Assembly: GCF_000004195.4 (NCBI RefSeq)
Contig: NC_030678.2
Span: forward strand, 149,494,047 to 149,558,046
Length of the DNA: 64,000 bases
Direction: 5' to 3'
From: Xenopus tropicalis
Lineage: Eukaryota > Chordata > Amphibia > Anura > Pipidae
Both the position numbers and the translations under genes were made by a program. Under the pieces are notes generated by a model. The model did not search any database. It was not told where the DNA came from and saw only the letters and a program-made list of their open reading frames with translations. Positions 43,850 to 56,754 of this stretch are shown here, in pieces; positions within the stretch are counted from its first letter, which is position 1; each line of letters opens with the position of its first letter.

Positions 43850-45900
43850 ACTATACCTTCTATCCCACAGCCACAGTCCCTTCCCAGAGGCTAGTATCCC
43901 ACTGCTACTATAGGCACCATCTCTCCCTACTATACCTGCTATCCCACAGCCACAGCCCCTTCCCAGAGGCTATTATCCCCCCACTGCTACTATAGGCACC
44001 ATCTCTCCCTACTATACCTGCTATCCCACAGCCACAGTCCCTTCCCAGAGGCTATTATCCCCACTGCTACTATAGGCACCATCTCTCCCTACTATACCTG
44101 CTATCCCACAGCCACAGTCCCTTCCCATAGGCTATTATCCCCACTGCTACTATAGGCACCATCTCTCCCTACTATACCTGCTATCCCACAGCCCCAGTCC
44201 CTTCCCAGAGGCTATTATCCCACTGCTACTATAGGCACCATCTCTCCCTACTATACCTGCTATCCCACAGCCCCAGTCCCTTCCCAGAGGCTATTATCCC
44301 CACTGCTACTATAGGCACCATCTCTCCCTACTATACCTGCTATCCCACAGCCACAGTCCCTTCCCAGAGGCTATTATCCCCCCACTGCTACTATAGGCAC
44401 CATCTCTCCCTACTATACCTGTTATACCTCAGCCACAGTCCCTTCCCAGAGGCCATTATCCCACTGCTACTATAGGCACCATCTCTCCCTTCTATACCTG
44501 CTATCCCACAGCCACAGTCCTTTCCCAAAGGCTATTATCCCACTGCTACTATAGGCACCATCTCTCCCTACTATACCTGCTATCCCACAGCCACAGTCCC
44601 TTCCCAGAGGCTATTATCCCCCCACTGCTACTATAGGCACCATCTCTCCCTACTATACCTGTTATACCTCAGCCACAGTCCCTTCCCAGAGGCCATTATC
44701 CCACTGCTACTATAGGCACCATCTCTCCCTTCTATACCTGCTATCCCACAGCCACAGTCCTTTCCCAAAGGCTATTATCCCACTGCTACTATAGGCACCA
44801 TCTCTCCCTACTATACCTGCTATCCCACAGCCACAGTCCTTTCCCAGAGGCTATTATCCCACTGCTACTATAGGCACCATCTCTCCCTACTATACCTGCT
44901 ATCCCACAGCCACAGTCCCTTCCCAGAGGCTATTTTCCCACTGCTACTATAGGCACCATCTCTCTCTACTATACCTGCTATCCCACAGCCACAGTCCCTT
45001 CCCAGAGGCTATTATCCCCCCACTGCTACTATAGGCACCATCTCTCCCTTCTATACCTGCTATCCCACAGCCACAGTCCCTTCCCAGAGGCTATTATCCC
45101 CCCACTGCTACTATAGGCACCATCTCTCTCTACTATACCTGCTATCCCACAGCCCCAGTCCCTTCCCAGAGGCTATTATCCCCCCACTGCTACTATAGGC
45201 ACCATCTCTCTCTACTATACCTGCTATCCCACAGCCACAGTCCCTTCCCAGAGGCTATTATCCCCCCACTGCTACTATAGGCACCATCTCTCCCTACTAT
45301 ACCTGCTATCCCACAGCCACAGTCCCTTCCCAGAGGCTATTATCCCACCGCTACTATAGGCACCATCTCTCCCTACTATACCTGCTATCCCACAGCCACA
45401 GTCCCTTCCCAGAGGCTATTATCCCCCCACTGCTACTATAGGCACCATCTCTCCCTACTATACCTGCTATCCCACAGCCACAGCCCCTTCCCAGAAGCTA
45501 TTATCCCCACTGCTACTATAGGCACCATCTCTCCCTACTATACCTGCTATCCCACAGCCACAGTCCCTTCCCAGAGGCTATTATCCCCCCACTGCTACTA
45601 TAGGCACCATCTCTCCCTACTATACCTGCTATCCCACAGCCCCAGTCCCTTCCCAGAGGCTATTATCCCCCCACTGCTACTATAGGCACCATCTCTCCCT
45701 ACTATACCTGCTATCCCACAGCCACAGTCCCTTCCCAGAGGCTATTATCTCACTGCTACTATAGGCACCACCTCTCCCTACTATACCTGCTATCCCACAG
45801 CCACAGTACCTTCCCAGAGGCTATTATCCCCCCACTGCTACTATAGGCACCATCTCTCCCTACTATACCTGTTATACCTCAGCCACAGTCCATTCTTAGA
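43850..45900 (+). repeat. Minisatellite, about 26 units of 79-82 bp
   Basis: The unit runs CTATCCCACAGCCACAGTCC, CTTCCCAGAGGCTATTATCC, C(n)ACTGCTACTATAGGCAC, CATCTCTCCCTACTATACCTG. Unit length varies mostly through the C run before ACTGC (three, four or six Cs give 79, 80 or 82 bases). Most units are over 95 percent alike; the first and last are degenerate. Because length is not a multiple of three and varies, the array does not code for protein. A block of about 260 bases starting near 44340 is repeated exactly at a shift of 240 bases (three units), including rare variants GTTATACCTCAGCC and TTTCCCAAAGG. Confidence 0.97.
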
Positions 45901-47062
45901 GGATACTACCCTTGCTATTGTTATAAGCAATGTATAATCCAAAAGCCCTCACTACATCTTTACCAAAGTAATTATATCTGTATAGATGTGTAAACTGTAT
46001 TTATTTTGTATTTAATTATACATACTATCACTAACTTTAGTTAAATTCCAACTCCAATATATTAGTGGACGCTGCAATTTTTGTTGAGACAATGGTGTGT
46101 TTATTTAGTGTCTCTTGGTTAAGAGAGGTGTATAAATAAACCAGGGGGGTGCTATGGTATTCATGCAGAGAAACATGCACAGAAAGCCTGTAGGCTGTAC
46201 TCTCATAACCACAGAACGTAGGAGTGTTTTCAGCTATCGTTCAGTTTCACAAAGGATGTGTGGATGTTACAGTCTGAAAAAGCATGCATGTAACTCTCTG
46301 ATGTGCACTTTTAATTCGATATTTGGAAAAACACAATCGTACTTCTTGAAATGCACACTGTATTTTACATTTAGCAAAATGTACATTCATTTATGTGTTA
46401 TAGGTAACAGCATCTAATTAGAAGGTGAGTCTGAAAGCTTTTCTTTTGTACATTAATTTTATATTTCTGCTGTTAGTGCAAATGATTGGTAGATTCCCAC
46501 TTTGAAGTCCCTTAATTGTGGGCTAAGACCCCCCCATGATAATGTTTTTCATATTCAGTACAGTAGGGTTCACACGGCTTCTTTCTCACATGTGAGTTCT
46601 CTAAACTTGTACTCACTTCTATACAAGCATTTATTTATGTTTTTCTAAATTTTAATCATGACCCTGTTTTTCAAACACGACCTTTGGCTGTGTGACACTT
46701 ATTATTTGAAACGTGTTACTTTTGAGCCCCATGTGGAAGGGAATATTTATTGGAACCAGCATGAACTCAGCCTGGGATTGGAGGAAAGGGGAAAGAGTGT
46801 ACATCATAAGTCATAAGGGTTTTTCCCACTCTCTGTGCATTATTGATAAAAGGCAGCTTTTTGGTTACACTGTGAAAGAACAAAGAAGAACCTCTGTGCT
46901 TTTAAATGTATTGTTATTATTATTATTATTGGTGCCTGGGAATTGGGGTGGGTATTGGGTTTGTTCCCTTTTTTAAGGAAGGGGAGGATTCTGAAAGAGA
47001 TGCTGAAAATAAAATCTTTTTTATAGATTTATTTATTTGGACCTAACACTAAGATTTAAAGA
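45901..47062. other. Non-coding stretch, no gene seen
   Basis: A short (TAT)n run lies at about 46912-46930. Chance frames of 87 codons (46154-46417, 46713-46976) have no domain. Confidence 0.5.
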
Positions 47063-47522
47063 TTAAAGGAGAACTATACCCCTAAATGAATACTTAACCA
47101 ATTGATAGTTTATATCATATTAAGTGGCCTATTAAGAATCTCGCCATTGGAATTTATATATCAGTAAATATTACGCTTTTTTCCCTTGAGCCACCATTTA
47201 GTGATGGGCTGTGCGCTCCCTCAGAGATCAGCTGACAGGAAATAATGCAGCTCTGACTGGAACAGGAAGTAGTGTGGGAGTAAAAGACAGAACTGATGGG
47301 GCCTAGCATGTATGTGTGCCCTTAGTTTGTTTGTGTGCACCGTATATTTTATCATGCCAGGGGGCGGCCCTTAGTACATAAACTGGCAATTTTCTATTTA
47401 GGATTACCCAATGGCACATACTACTAAAAAGTAAATTTATATGAAAATGGTTTACTTGCAGGGTTTTACATATGAGCTGCATTATACAATATATTTTTTG
47501 TTTCTGGGTAGTTTTTCTTTAA
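47063..47522. mobile_element. TTAA-flanked MITE, 460 bp
   Basis: Starts TTAAAGGAGAACTATACCCC and ends GGGTAGTTTTTCTTTAA, an imperfect inverted pair bounded by TTAA on both sides. No frame inside. TTAA duplication is known for Kolobok and piggyBac elements. Confidence 0.7.
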
Positions 47523-47875
47523 GTTAACTTTTAGCATGTTAGAGAATGGTCAGTTGTAAGCAACATTTCAATTGGACTTTATAATTTTTTTTCTAGTTTT
47601 TTAATTGTTTTTTTCTGGCTTTCAAATGGGGGTCACTGACCCCAAGCAGTCAAAAATGATTGCTCTGTTAGGCTACAATTATATTTTTATTGTTCTTTTA
47701 TTCTTCATCTTCTTTTCAGTCTCTCTCCTATTCATGTATCAGTCTCTCATTCAAACCACTGTCTGGTTGCTAAGATAATTTGAACCTAGCAACCAGATAG
47801 CTGCTGAAGTTGCAAATTGGAGAGCTGCTGAACAAAAAGTAAAATCATTAAAAAACTAGAGATTAGATTTAGTTA
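47523..47875 (+). repeat. Copy of the 59087-59554 MITE family, right end lost
   Basis: TTCAAATGGGGGTCACTGAC, TTGCTCTGTTAGGCTACAAT, TCTCCTATTCATGTATCAGT, TAGCAACCAGATAGCTGCTG and GAACAAAAAGTAAAATCATT follow the family order. It abuts the previous TTAA element. Confidence 0.75.
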
Positions 47876-49891
47876 TTCACTAAAGGCTTTTGGGCTGGGA
47901 AGGCACAAGATTTTTAGAAGCTCTGCCTCACTGACAAATAGAGCACAAGTTTCTAGTCACATGAACCTTTGGAATCCCTGAACCCTTGGCAAAGGGGGGC
48001 AAACGAGTAGGTGTAGAGGAATTTTTACAAACCATAAACCACAAGTTCACCGTAAAAGGATGAGGTCAAGAATAAATGCATGTAGTTTATAGGATCTACT
48101 TGACCCATCACTTCTGCTTATGCATTTAAAACATGAGGGGTTATTTACGACCCCCAAGGCAAAGTGCATAAAAATGGTGCATTTGTGGCTGTTATTTGTA
48201 CTTTGCACACTGCCTTCCTCTATTGCACAAATAGAGCAGATCTCTGTGGCTGCCCCAAAGAATACAATGCTGCCTGGCCTAGTGTCCCCCCTCTTGTCTC
48301 CTACCTGTGCTTTAGATTGTGCATCATTCAGACCTGCAAGTTAAGGAACTGCAGAGGCCTTATCCTTACTGCCGGCCCTAAGAACAGTGCTGACTTGCAC
48401 CCCTGACACTCGGCACCTCCGCTGAATTTTTTATCTGACACAAAATGCACAGTTGCAGCCATTCCCCACGCAGAAGGGGCCAATGGATGAGCACTAGGGG
48501 CACTGGCCTCTTATATACCTTAATGCTCTTGCACTTCTGCCTGGGGAAGTAAATGACCCCATATGATCTTATCTGGAGATTCCTCTTCCAAATGTTATGG
48601 GATTAAACAATAATCACTGAAATTTAGACCATTTTGTTCATTTAGGGCTACAATTTCAAGATAACATAAGGGTTTAGTTTATTAATAGCATGCAGCAGAA
48701 CTTATATTCACAGTATAGGAAATGTTAATCAGAAGGGTTCCTCCTCCTAGGCTATAGTAGGGCAGAACTAAAACGGATAGGTTTGTTCTGGAATAAAATC
48801 AATACTCTGCTGCAAAAAGGAGTACACCAAGAGGTTATATTAGGACGCCATTAGCCGTCACTATCTGATTCTCTTAAAAAGTCCAGGAAAAGCAGTGTTA
48901 TTCTTAAAACTTGCAACATTGCCTGGTTAGGTTAGCCTGTATTATTTAATGTGTGCCATATTTTCATTTGTGCTAATTACGTTCCTTATTTGACAGGATT
49001 AATTCATCTGATCTATTTTGTATCACCATTTGTGAACCAGGGAAAACACTGTTGTTGCAACATCAGGGAGCCTTGGGGCATCTGTTATTACCCGCTGGTT
49101 GTTTTATTTAAATACAAGAATGTTTCTTGTTTTTTTTATAAATAGTTTTTCTTATGAATTTTCAATTTGCATTAAACAATAACAACTCTACAAACAAGTA
49201 TCACAGTTGACAATTTTTGTATCAAAGTTAGAGTTTCACTCAATGAAAGGCAATTCCATCAGTATGAATTATCATTAAAAGATTGTTTCTTCCATACGGG
49301 GGCACTGAGTGATACTAGAGTCTCGGCAGGAAGCACCTGCTGTCAGTTTCAGCGTATTCTGTCCCCACGCAAACTTCTCTTGGCATTTTAACGTTTTCCC
49401 TCAGTGCTTTGCTTCCCCTTTGTGCACTGCTGTTTGGAATGTGCATTGTGGGTCCCACTATGGCTACAGTGTCAGCCTCACAACTTTTTGATTCTCTTCT
49501 AAATGATGTGTCAGTGGCTTTTTGCAGCTGAATGACCTTAAGATTAAAAGACAATGCAAGGCAATTTTATACTAGTTTTTTCAAATAAAAAACTAGTGTA
49601 AAAATAATGCGTACTTATCATGATGTGCATTGATTTTATGTGATCACTTAGCTCTCTGTCAAGTTCTGGCTTAAAAAACAAATACCTTTTCTACATGAGC
49701 CCAACGGAATAATCTCATGTCAAAATGGTAGGTATATTTTGCCTTTAACCATTTTAAATAGTTAAAATACAGTATATTTGTAGCTATATCTACCTATATA
49801 TATTCAAATATATACGTGTATCTATATCACCATTTTTGTATAAATTTAAATTTATTTTGTGCAAAATTCTTATTTTCTGCTTATGCAGAGT
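47876..49891. other. Non-coding stretch with a possible dispersed repeat
   Basis: 48140-48500 (GACCCCCAAGGCAAAGTGCA ... CTTTGCACACTGCCTTCCTC ...) looks like a distant member of the GCAAAGTG-type repeats at 31550 and 35990. Nothing else recognisable; chance frames only. Confidence 0.4.
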
Positions 49892-50121
49892 CAGGGTCCC
49901 TGCTGGCCGCATCACCCACACTCCCCACAGGGGCCCCCAATGTGCCCCCCCAACCCCCTGTAGGGGTGCCACTCATCCGACGTCCACCCCTGAGCGAGCT
50001 TAAGTGAAACACGTCAGGGCAGGACATCGGCGGCCAGGGGAAGCAGCGACAGAGCTTGGGTCTGGGCCGCCGGGGCCCACAGGGTTTTTTCCTGGTGTCC
50101 CAGTGGCCCAGTCCGACCCTG
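49892..50121. mobile_element. GC-rich hAT-like MITE (GTCGGACTGGGCC ends)
   Basis: Starts CAGGGTCCCTGCTGGCC and ends CCCAGTCCGACCCTG. The flanking 8-mers are TGCAGAGT (49884-49891) and TGCAAAGT (50122-50129), 7 of 8 identical. The right half (GTGGCCCAGTCCGACCCTG and the GTTTTTTCCTGG part) is the reverse complement of the left half of the copy at 25316-25542. Confidence 0.82.
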
Positions 50122-50129
50122 TGCAAAGT

Positions 50130-52955
50130 AGTGCTAACAGAAAATGTATTGCCGGGATTCTTAGTCCGTCTGATTTTGAAAAAACTTCCAGCACAAGCTC
50201 CTCCTATAATAAATCTCTAAATATCATAAATCTCTGTTTCCTGAATGATGATCAAAGCCTCTTGCATGTTGTAGGTACATCTTTCAATCATGAACATCGT
50301 TTAGATACATATATGTCAGACTTGAATGTTGATCTTGAATCCAGACCTCTTGGAGTGCACTGCCATACTGCTGAACATTGTGTTTATATGCTGTTAAGAA
50401 CATCCACTGCATAACATTCTAACACTGTTGAGAACTACATGCCTGTGTGGCTCAATCTGTAGTGGCAGGCAAAAAATATAAAGAATAAAAAAAATAGTTG
50501 TATTAACACAAAAGCAAGGCAATCTGATTAAAATCAATCCCTAACCTTTAAAAACAATAGGTTAGGCAGCAGGAAACCAGGGGCCCCTCCATGTCAGTAC
50601 AATCTAAATGGGAAAGATGTTAAACAAACATACATTGGCTATGTCTGATCAGTGTGTATGGAAATCGCAAGTAAATAGAGCGTCCCCAGGTCACCTGCAA
50701 CTCTCTATCAGGTCCTGTGTATAGAGGAAGCAGAGGGCCTGGGGGTCTGCATTTCTGTCAGTTAAGCCACTGCTGATAATCTTCTTTGCAGCGTAAGAAC
50801 AATTTTTTTTGCCCTGGTACATGACTGATAAGGTCCAGACTGAGATTCAAAATAGACCCTGATACAAAGCCACCTGCTGTTTTACAGCAAGTAGGAAGTT
50901 ACAGTCTCAGGTTGCATCCCCTCGTTGCTTTGTCCATCGGTGATACCTGTTCCATTTTAAAACACTTCTTTTGAGTAATTAGGCTAATGTCACGCCAGGA
51001 GATTTGTCAGCATTTTGTTACCGCTGCTTTTCAGGAAACAGGTAGTGGTGAGAGAATGCTGAGAAATCTGGCGTGACATTATTTCTAATTGCCACCTTTT
51101 GATATGAGCCCTACAAGTTCTAAAAGCCACAGTACCTAATAAATACCTACCTACACAGAGGATAATAGGCAAACACAAATATGCAAGCACAAAAACAGGG
51201 CCAGGCATGATGCCATCTTCATCCTTCTGTATAAATAGAACATTTTCAATTCTTCTTATCATGCCCATTGGCAATCATACAACATAGCAGGTACATTTAG
51301 CAGAACATTATTTCAGAACTTTTTGTGCCCTCAAAACTTGTGACTTCAAGGGTGGAGAAAAGTAGCACAGTGGGTCCATTATTATGTACAACATTATTCC
51401 ACATAGTGTTGTGTAGGTGCCAGTATGTTCCATCACAAGTGTACTATTGTCTAGAGTTTCTTCATGGGAAGATTAGACACTTAAGGAGATTGAAACTGGC
51501 CAGTAATATGTAAGTGGATGGTGGAGACTGCTGTCTACTGACCTTTACATTTGCTTTAATTGGCTACACTGTCGGACTGGGCCTCTTAAGGTGCATCTGA
51601 AAACATGACAGGGTCCCAGGGTCCAGTCTCATAACAACTGGATGTTTGGTATGTCATCCGTAATGTTCTTACAGGAATGTTCTAGGCTGTAGCCAGTCTG
51701 ACCCTGGTTGGGTAAAACTTCTGGTTCTGCATCTTCCAATGGTTTCTTCTGTTATCAGGTGCCAGTGGGGGCACCAAGAAAAAAACCTGCAGGACCCCAG
51801 GACTCATAGGTCCCACCAAGTATGACTCAGGCCGGCTCCCCAAGAACAGCTGCCAAAAGTTTCTGGGCGGAGGAGGAAGTCCAAAATATAGGGAGGTTGT
51901 GTGGGTGGGAGGTTAGGTGCATTGGGTATGTGGGTAAAGAGGCAATTTTGTTAGGTAAAACAACTACCTATACTTTATCATGGAATAAATTATCCCCCTT
52001 AATGAAAGCTATGTAGTATTTTATCAGCTCTCTGCCTCTATTTCTCATTTATAAATCTGTGGTTTTTCGCACTGATTATTGTTCATGTCACAGTGTTTGT
52101 TTATTGCTTTTTCTTTTGCTACAGACCTTTTCTCCACTATGTACTTCCAGCTGTTAATCTCTTTACAACTCTTCTTGAGCTGAGCCAACATCAAGCCCAC
52201 CGCAGAGAAGTCTCAAAAGGTGGGGGAGGATTTTGGACTATAGTTCTTGTTGATGATTTTTTTGTCAGCCTTTGTATGTGTAGAAAGCTTCTGCTGTATG
52301 GCTATGTGTAACAGGATACCTTTTACATTTGGTGGAAAAGAAAATACTTTGTGCTCTCATAAGCATATTATGGATGGGATTGTGGCAAGAGCCTTTTACA
52401 ATGTTTCCGTGGGTCTATTTATCTTTATATGTACTAACGTTTCTTTAATCATTTTCTTTTGCAGAGTGCCATTGCAAGCTAGAAAAGTGGTTATTAAATG
52501 AATCCTTGGGGTACTTGTAACAGGCCAGAACACAATAATATCACAACTTGAAAGCAGGTTAATCAGAATAAGTCACCCCCTGATTGAGATCCAAATGACT
52601 CATCAGTGTTTAGAATGAACGATCCCTAGACTCCAGCCGCGCGGAGGAACAGAGGGTGGAGGCAGGCTGCCTTAATGAATATTATTTATATTGCCAAAAC
52701 AAGGCTGTTGTAACAAAAACAGGTCTCCATAAACCACAGGCTAACTGGCCATACATGCCTAGATATGACCAGACAGTTGGTCAGTTTTAGCCATACTACC
52801 CGAATGCCTGGCATGTACATTAGGTCTTGGGTCTGTTTCCACAGGCCACCTCCAATATTGCACCCCATCTTCCACAACTACTCATCACTTCCCACAGTTC
52901 CAGTCATTTGGACTGTTGGCCTCAACCTATTTCTTCAGGCCTTACCTGCCAATGA
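50130..52955. other. Non-coding stretch with small repeat fragments
   Basis: 50828-50885 is a fragment of the GGTCCGGACTG family; 51569-51600 carries a TCGGACTGGGCC word. An inverted element at 50985-51081 is listed separately. The open frame running from 50126 to 50414 is the longest here and has no known domain. Confidence 0.45.
50985..51081. mobile_element. Small MITE, TAATGTCACGCC ends
   Basis: TAATGTCACGCCAGGAGATT with TGTCAGCATT is answered by AATGCTGAGAAATCTGGCGT with GACATTA; arms of about 40 bases flank a loop of about 15 bases. Confidence 0.75.
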
Positions 52956-53195
52956 TGTGGGGGTCAGAGTGGCGTTGTAACATTTTGGGGCTGGCTGGTC
53001 CAGGAAGGGACTGTTAAGCTTCAGATTAGGTACATAGGTAGGGTTTGGGGGAGCAGGGAGAGTGCTTTGGGGCAGATCAGGGGTGGGCAAGGGGCGGAAC
53101 AGCTAGGGATTTTAAATTTACTGGTACGTTGCCAGTAAATAAGTAAAACCAGCCTTGGCCTTGGCTGGTATTTTACCCGCTAGGCCAGCAACCCT
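52956..53195 (+). repeat. Dispersed repeat, copy 1 of a pair
   Basis: GGTGGGCAAGGGGCGGAACA, AATTTACTGGTACGTTGCCA, GTAAATAAGTAAAACCAGCC and TTTTACCCGCTAGGCCAGCA form the right part; the same order is found at 54830-55145. Confidence 0.6.
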
Positions 53196-54424
53196 AACTG
53201 TGTACAGTACCATGAATGATTGACATTGCGAGTAACATTGTGGCCATGCCCTGCACAATGGCCAAGAAGCCTACAGGGAGGGGTTCTATCATTAGAAAGG
53301 GAAAACTTGAAGCTTGTGAAACTGCCTTTGTGACTCAAGTCATGTCAGAATAAAGGATCTGTCTTCAGCATAGTACTGTGTCTGTGATTGCACTTCCCCC
53401 TGGTTTGATTCCTTGATGAAACATTGTAGCTTTGGGTTAAAAAGAGAAGAAAAGAAGAGAAATAAAGAGGAAACGCACGTTCATGCTCATAAATCAGTGC
53501 ATCTGTTCTAAAACAGAAATGGAAGTAAAATGGAAAACTCTTGGGGCCTATTTATTAAGCCTATTTCAGTCTGGAAAGTGTGTTATTATCCCTTGCCTGC
53601 TCTTCCTGAGTTTTGTCATGATAATTTGCATATTTTTCTCATGATTAATTATGCATCAAAAAGTTTGTCCCAAATAAAGAAAACATACAAAAATGTTTTC
53701 CCTGATGAATGTGACATTACGAGACTATTAGATTTCCCATCACAACATCACAACTGCCCCCGCTGTCTCTATGCTCCTTTTATATCTTCTCTTGTGTTCT
53801 GATTCCCCTGAAGCTCCCAAGACACTTACATACTGTGACCTGCATAAGCTAGTGTCACATCTATACTTTTCATACTTGGTGAGATCAAATGGTTTTGTTT
53901 GGCAAGCATTACTTGTGCCCAAGGGAACAATACAGCCCAGCATTTCCCTGTTTTATATTGACAACGTTGTAATATTAGAACCTACTGTGAGGTCAGATTG
54001 GTAAAATCTCAAATTCAAAATGTTATGTCACCTCCTCTTAGAATACAATCACACACGCATTGGTTTGGGGGCCTCTTTTGGCATTTAAAACAAGGAAATA
54101 TTCATATAGCGCTGCGATATAGATGCAGGGAATACCATAGTACCAACTCTTGGCCAAAATATATAAGATCACATGCCACGCTGAGGATGTGTATTAATAT
54201 ATAACATTAGAAACATACAAGGTGTACTTACAAATTACTTAGGGATCTTTAATGAAAGAGACAGGAAGCTTGTACCTCGTAAAATGTCAAAACAAGGGCA
54301 CTTCATAAACCAAAGACTATTTCTCGACAGTCATTTATTGGTGAAACCCCAAGGCAAAATGTGGTTTTATATGTTATCATGCATTAAAATCATATTCATT
54401 TACCCTTTACTGGTATTATCCCAA
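53196..54424. other. Non-coding stretch, no gene seen
   Basis: Chance frames up to 90 codons occur on both strands (53530-54004). No domain or repeat family was recognised. Confidence 0.45.
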
Positions 54425-54560
54425 GTGGGATTCAGAATAGGCCCTGGCATTTCAAACAGCCCCCCACCAGCCCAATAAATAGTGACTGACTATGGCATCT
54501 TACAGCAGCCCCTCTGGCATTTGCCAGAACCCACAGATTGCCAGTCTGGACCTGATTGGG
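54425..54560 (+). repeat. Copy of the GGTCCGGACTG repeat family
   Basis: GGCCCTGGCATTTCAAACAG, CCAATAAATAGTGACTGACT and CCAGTCTGGACCTG match the copy at 37728 and supply the right end, which is the reverse complement of the family left end (CAGGTCCGGACTG). Confidence 0.6.
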
Positions 54561-54628
54561 AATCCTTAAAACCTTGGCTAATGAAGGTAGACCAAATGTA
54601 GACCAAAAAAGTAGAATGGTAGATACAA

Positions 54629-54795
54629 GTATGGGATCCATTATCTGGAAACCCGTTATCCAAAAAGCTCAGAATTACAGAAAGGCCATCTCCCATAGAC
54701 TCCATTATAAGCAAATAAATCTAATTTTTAAAATGATTCCCTTTTCTCTGTAATAATAAAACAGTACCTTGTACTTGATCCCAACTAAGATATGA
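54629..54795 (+). repeat. Left half of a CAGGTATGGG MITE
   Basis: CAAGTATGGGATCCATTATC through CTCCATTATAAGCAAATAAA to TGATCCCAACTAAGATATGA, then it stops at the start of the next repeat. Confidence 0.8.
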
Positions 54796-54829
54796 TGAGG
54801 TCAGGTGTCACTTCCAAATGCCTATTATC

Positions 54830-55145
54830 CACTTTTTAGAATGACAAAGGTCATAGACAGGCAGGTGGGGGCAGGCATAAAAGGGATGGGGCAATGTGGT
54901 AAAATGGGCAGAGCAATAAAATAAAATGGGGGGAGCTATGATGTTGTGACTGCTAGAGGGAGGGTAATAGAGTGCATCTGGGAAGAAATAAGGTAAGATC
55001 TAGGCAGATTGGGGTGATTCAGGGAGGGCCAGGGGCTAATCTTATGGGCATAGCAAATTTACTGGCAACTACATTGCTGGTAAATTTGCAATACTGGCCC
55101 CGGTATTGGCAGGTGTTTTACCAGCTAGGCTGTGTGGCAACTCTA
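54830..55145 (+). repeat. Dispersed repeat, copy 2 of a pair
   Basis: AATTTACTGGCAACTACATT, GCTGGTAAATTTGCAATACT, GGCCCCGGTATTGGCAGGTG and TTTTACCAGCTAGGC correspond to 52956-53195 in the same order; both copies have a G-rich left part. Confidence 0.6.
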
Positions 55146-56540
55146 GCCCGGATTTTTGGCAGGCCATAAAGGCCAGGGCTTAGGGTGGTAATGATCTGGA
55201 GGCAGCATGCCACCCACTGTTCTCAGATTTAATGGGGAATGGGTGGAAGATTCTTACAGCCACTTGAATCTGCCATCCTCCCCACTGGCGAAAATTATGT
55301 TAGAGCTAGTGGCGGATGGGTGGGAGGATTGGTGGAGGTGTTGCAAGAACCAGGAGGTTGGTGCAGGGGTAAGTGTAGGCTGTAGGTGGGGTTAAACCTC
55401 AGGGGGTTTTGGGGGGCCCAAGTTTTAAAACTGGCTCTGAGTCCAAGTGATTACAATTAAAATGAATGAGGGGCAAAACTAAGCCTTTTGACAGCCGCTC
55501 TCAAGCGACAAAATGACCTGACTTGTCCCATGTGCCAATGTCCTAAATAACCTTCAGAACTTGGTGTGTTTTGTATAGTCAGTTAATTGAACAAGGTGCT
55601 GTGTCTGAATAAAATAAACCAAGACCATAGTATGTAATAAGCTTGATAATGTTATTATATGCTAGAGATTCTTTTACTGCTTTGTTACATTTATGTTTTT
55701 TATTTATTTTATATTATATGCTTATATAATGGATACCTCCATAAGCACACTTGCCTCTTAATTAAACACACACAAACATAATATAATAATAAAAAGCAAA
55801 CATCTGAAAAATATGTAAAGCGCATGTTATCTATACAGGAAAATCTGACTCATCTCTGTAGAAGTCTGGGTAAACATTCTGAAAAGCTCTTTTGGCACCA
55901 CACAATATTTTGCATGCAGGTTTTTAAAATACAATATATTTGAAGTGGGAACAGATAGGGTTTAGCTGACTAAACTCTGGAGAAAGATATATGGTTACAA
56001 GCTCAGAGGGGATTTTCTAGGGTGCAGATAAACAGTGTAGGTGTAAATAACAACAGGCCCCGAACAGTTATTTTTGACTTGACATTAGAAATATTATCGT
56101 TCTTTTTTGTTTTTCAGTTAGAAATGCTCCATATCATGCAGTTTATCTGTGCTAATGTGCATGTAGACAAATTGCTATTAATTATAAGCATTTTTAGACT
56201 TTGGAGAGATGCAGATCTAGCACTGTATAACCAGAATAAATGATAAATGAAGAAAATAGGGTTACAAAAGAGAATACAAAATGAGGATTCCTGGGCTAAA
56301 TTTGTTATACATTTCTTTGAACAAATATCACTCATAGTTTTGTTGACAAATATAACCCCCCCTATAATGGTCACAACAAAAGCTCACCAATTATTCTAAT
56401 GGATGTGACCTAATTTTGCTGCAGCGTGCATAGCGTGCTGTCATTTTAAAGACTGTCCCCAGATTCCACTAAAAAATTCTGGTAGCCTTATTTTGACTGA
56501 TGCATGCCCTACAAATGTTTGTAAAACACTAAACATTCCC
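55146..56540. other. Non-coding stretch, no gene seen
   Basis: A G-rich patch (55170-55435) is followed by AT-rich sequence. No coding frame with a domain and no complete element could be supported. Confidence 0.45.
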
Positions 56541-56754
56541 TGCCTCAAGCTCACCCCTGGGCCAACCGGTAAAGTTCCGCTATTCACTCTACTGTGCATG
56601 CGCGCAAGCGATCATGGAAGGAGGAAGCGCTGCAGGTACCCCGGGCTGGTGCTGTTGTCTCCGTACAGGGGCACCAGCACGGGGTAAAAGGTAGGCGATT
56701 AAACTTGGGGGTGCCTAACATTTTGGCCTTTCCTTCTCCTTTAAAGGGATACTG
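56541..56754. repeat. Right part of a TTAA-type MITE with CpG-rich middle
   Basis: Ends TTTCCTTCTCCTTTAA at the TTAA shared with the next element. The middle contains GTGCATGCGCGCAAGCG and GGGGCACCAGCACGGGG, CpG-rich words found in frog MITEs. The left end is not resolved. Confidence 0.5.

Noticed and set aside
43801..43995. Repetitive protein encoded by the minisatellite
   Set aside because: Unit length 79-82 is not a multiple of three and varies, so no frame stays open across the array.
43850..45900. CRISPR-like array
   Set aside because: Units are contiguous without unique spacers, far longer than CRISPR repeats, and the context is vertebrate.
50004..50414. 136-codon plus frame whose second half looks fairly protein-like
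   Set aside because: The first third is the hAT-like MITE; the remainder is about 96 codons, within chance for a window this size, and has no known domain.
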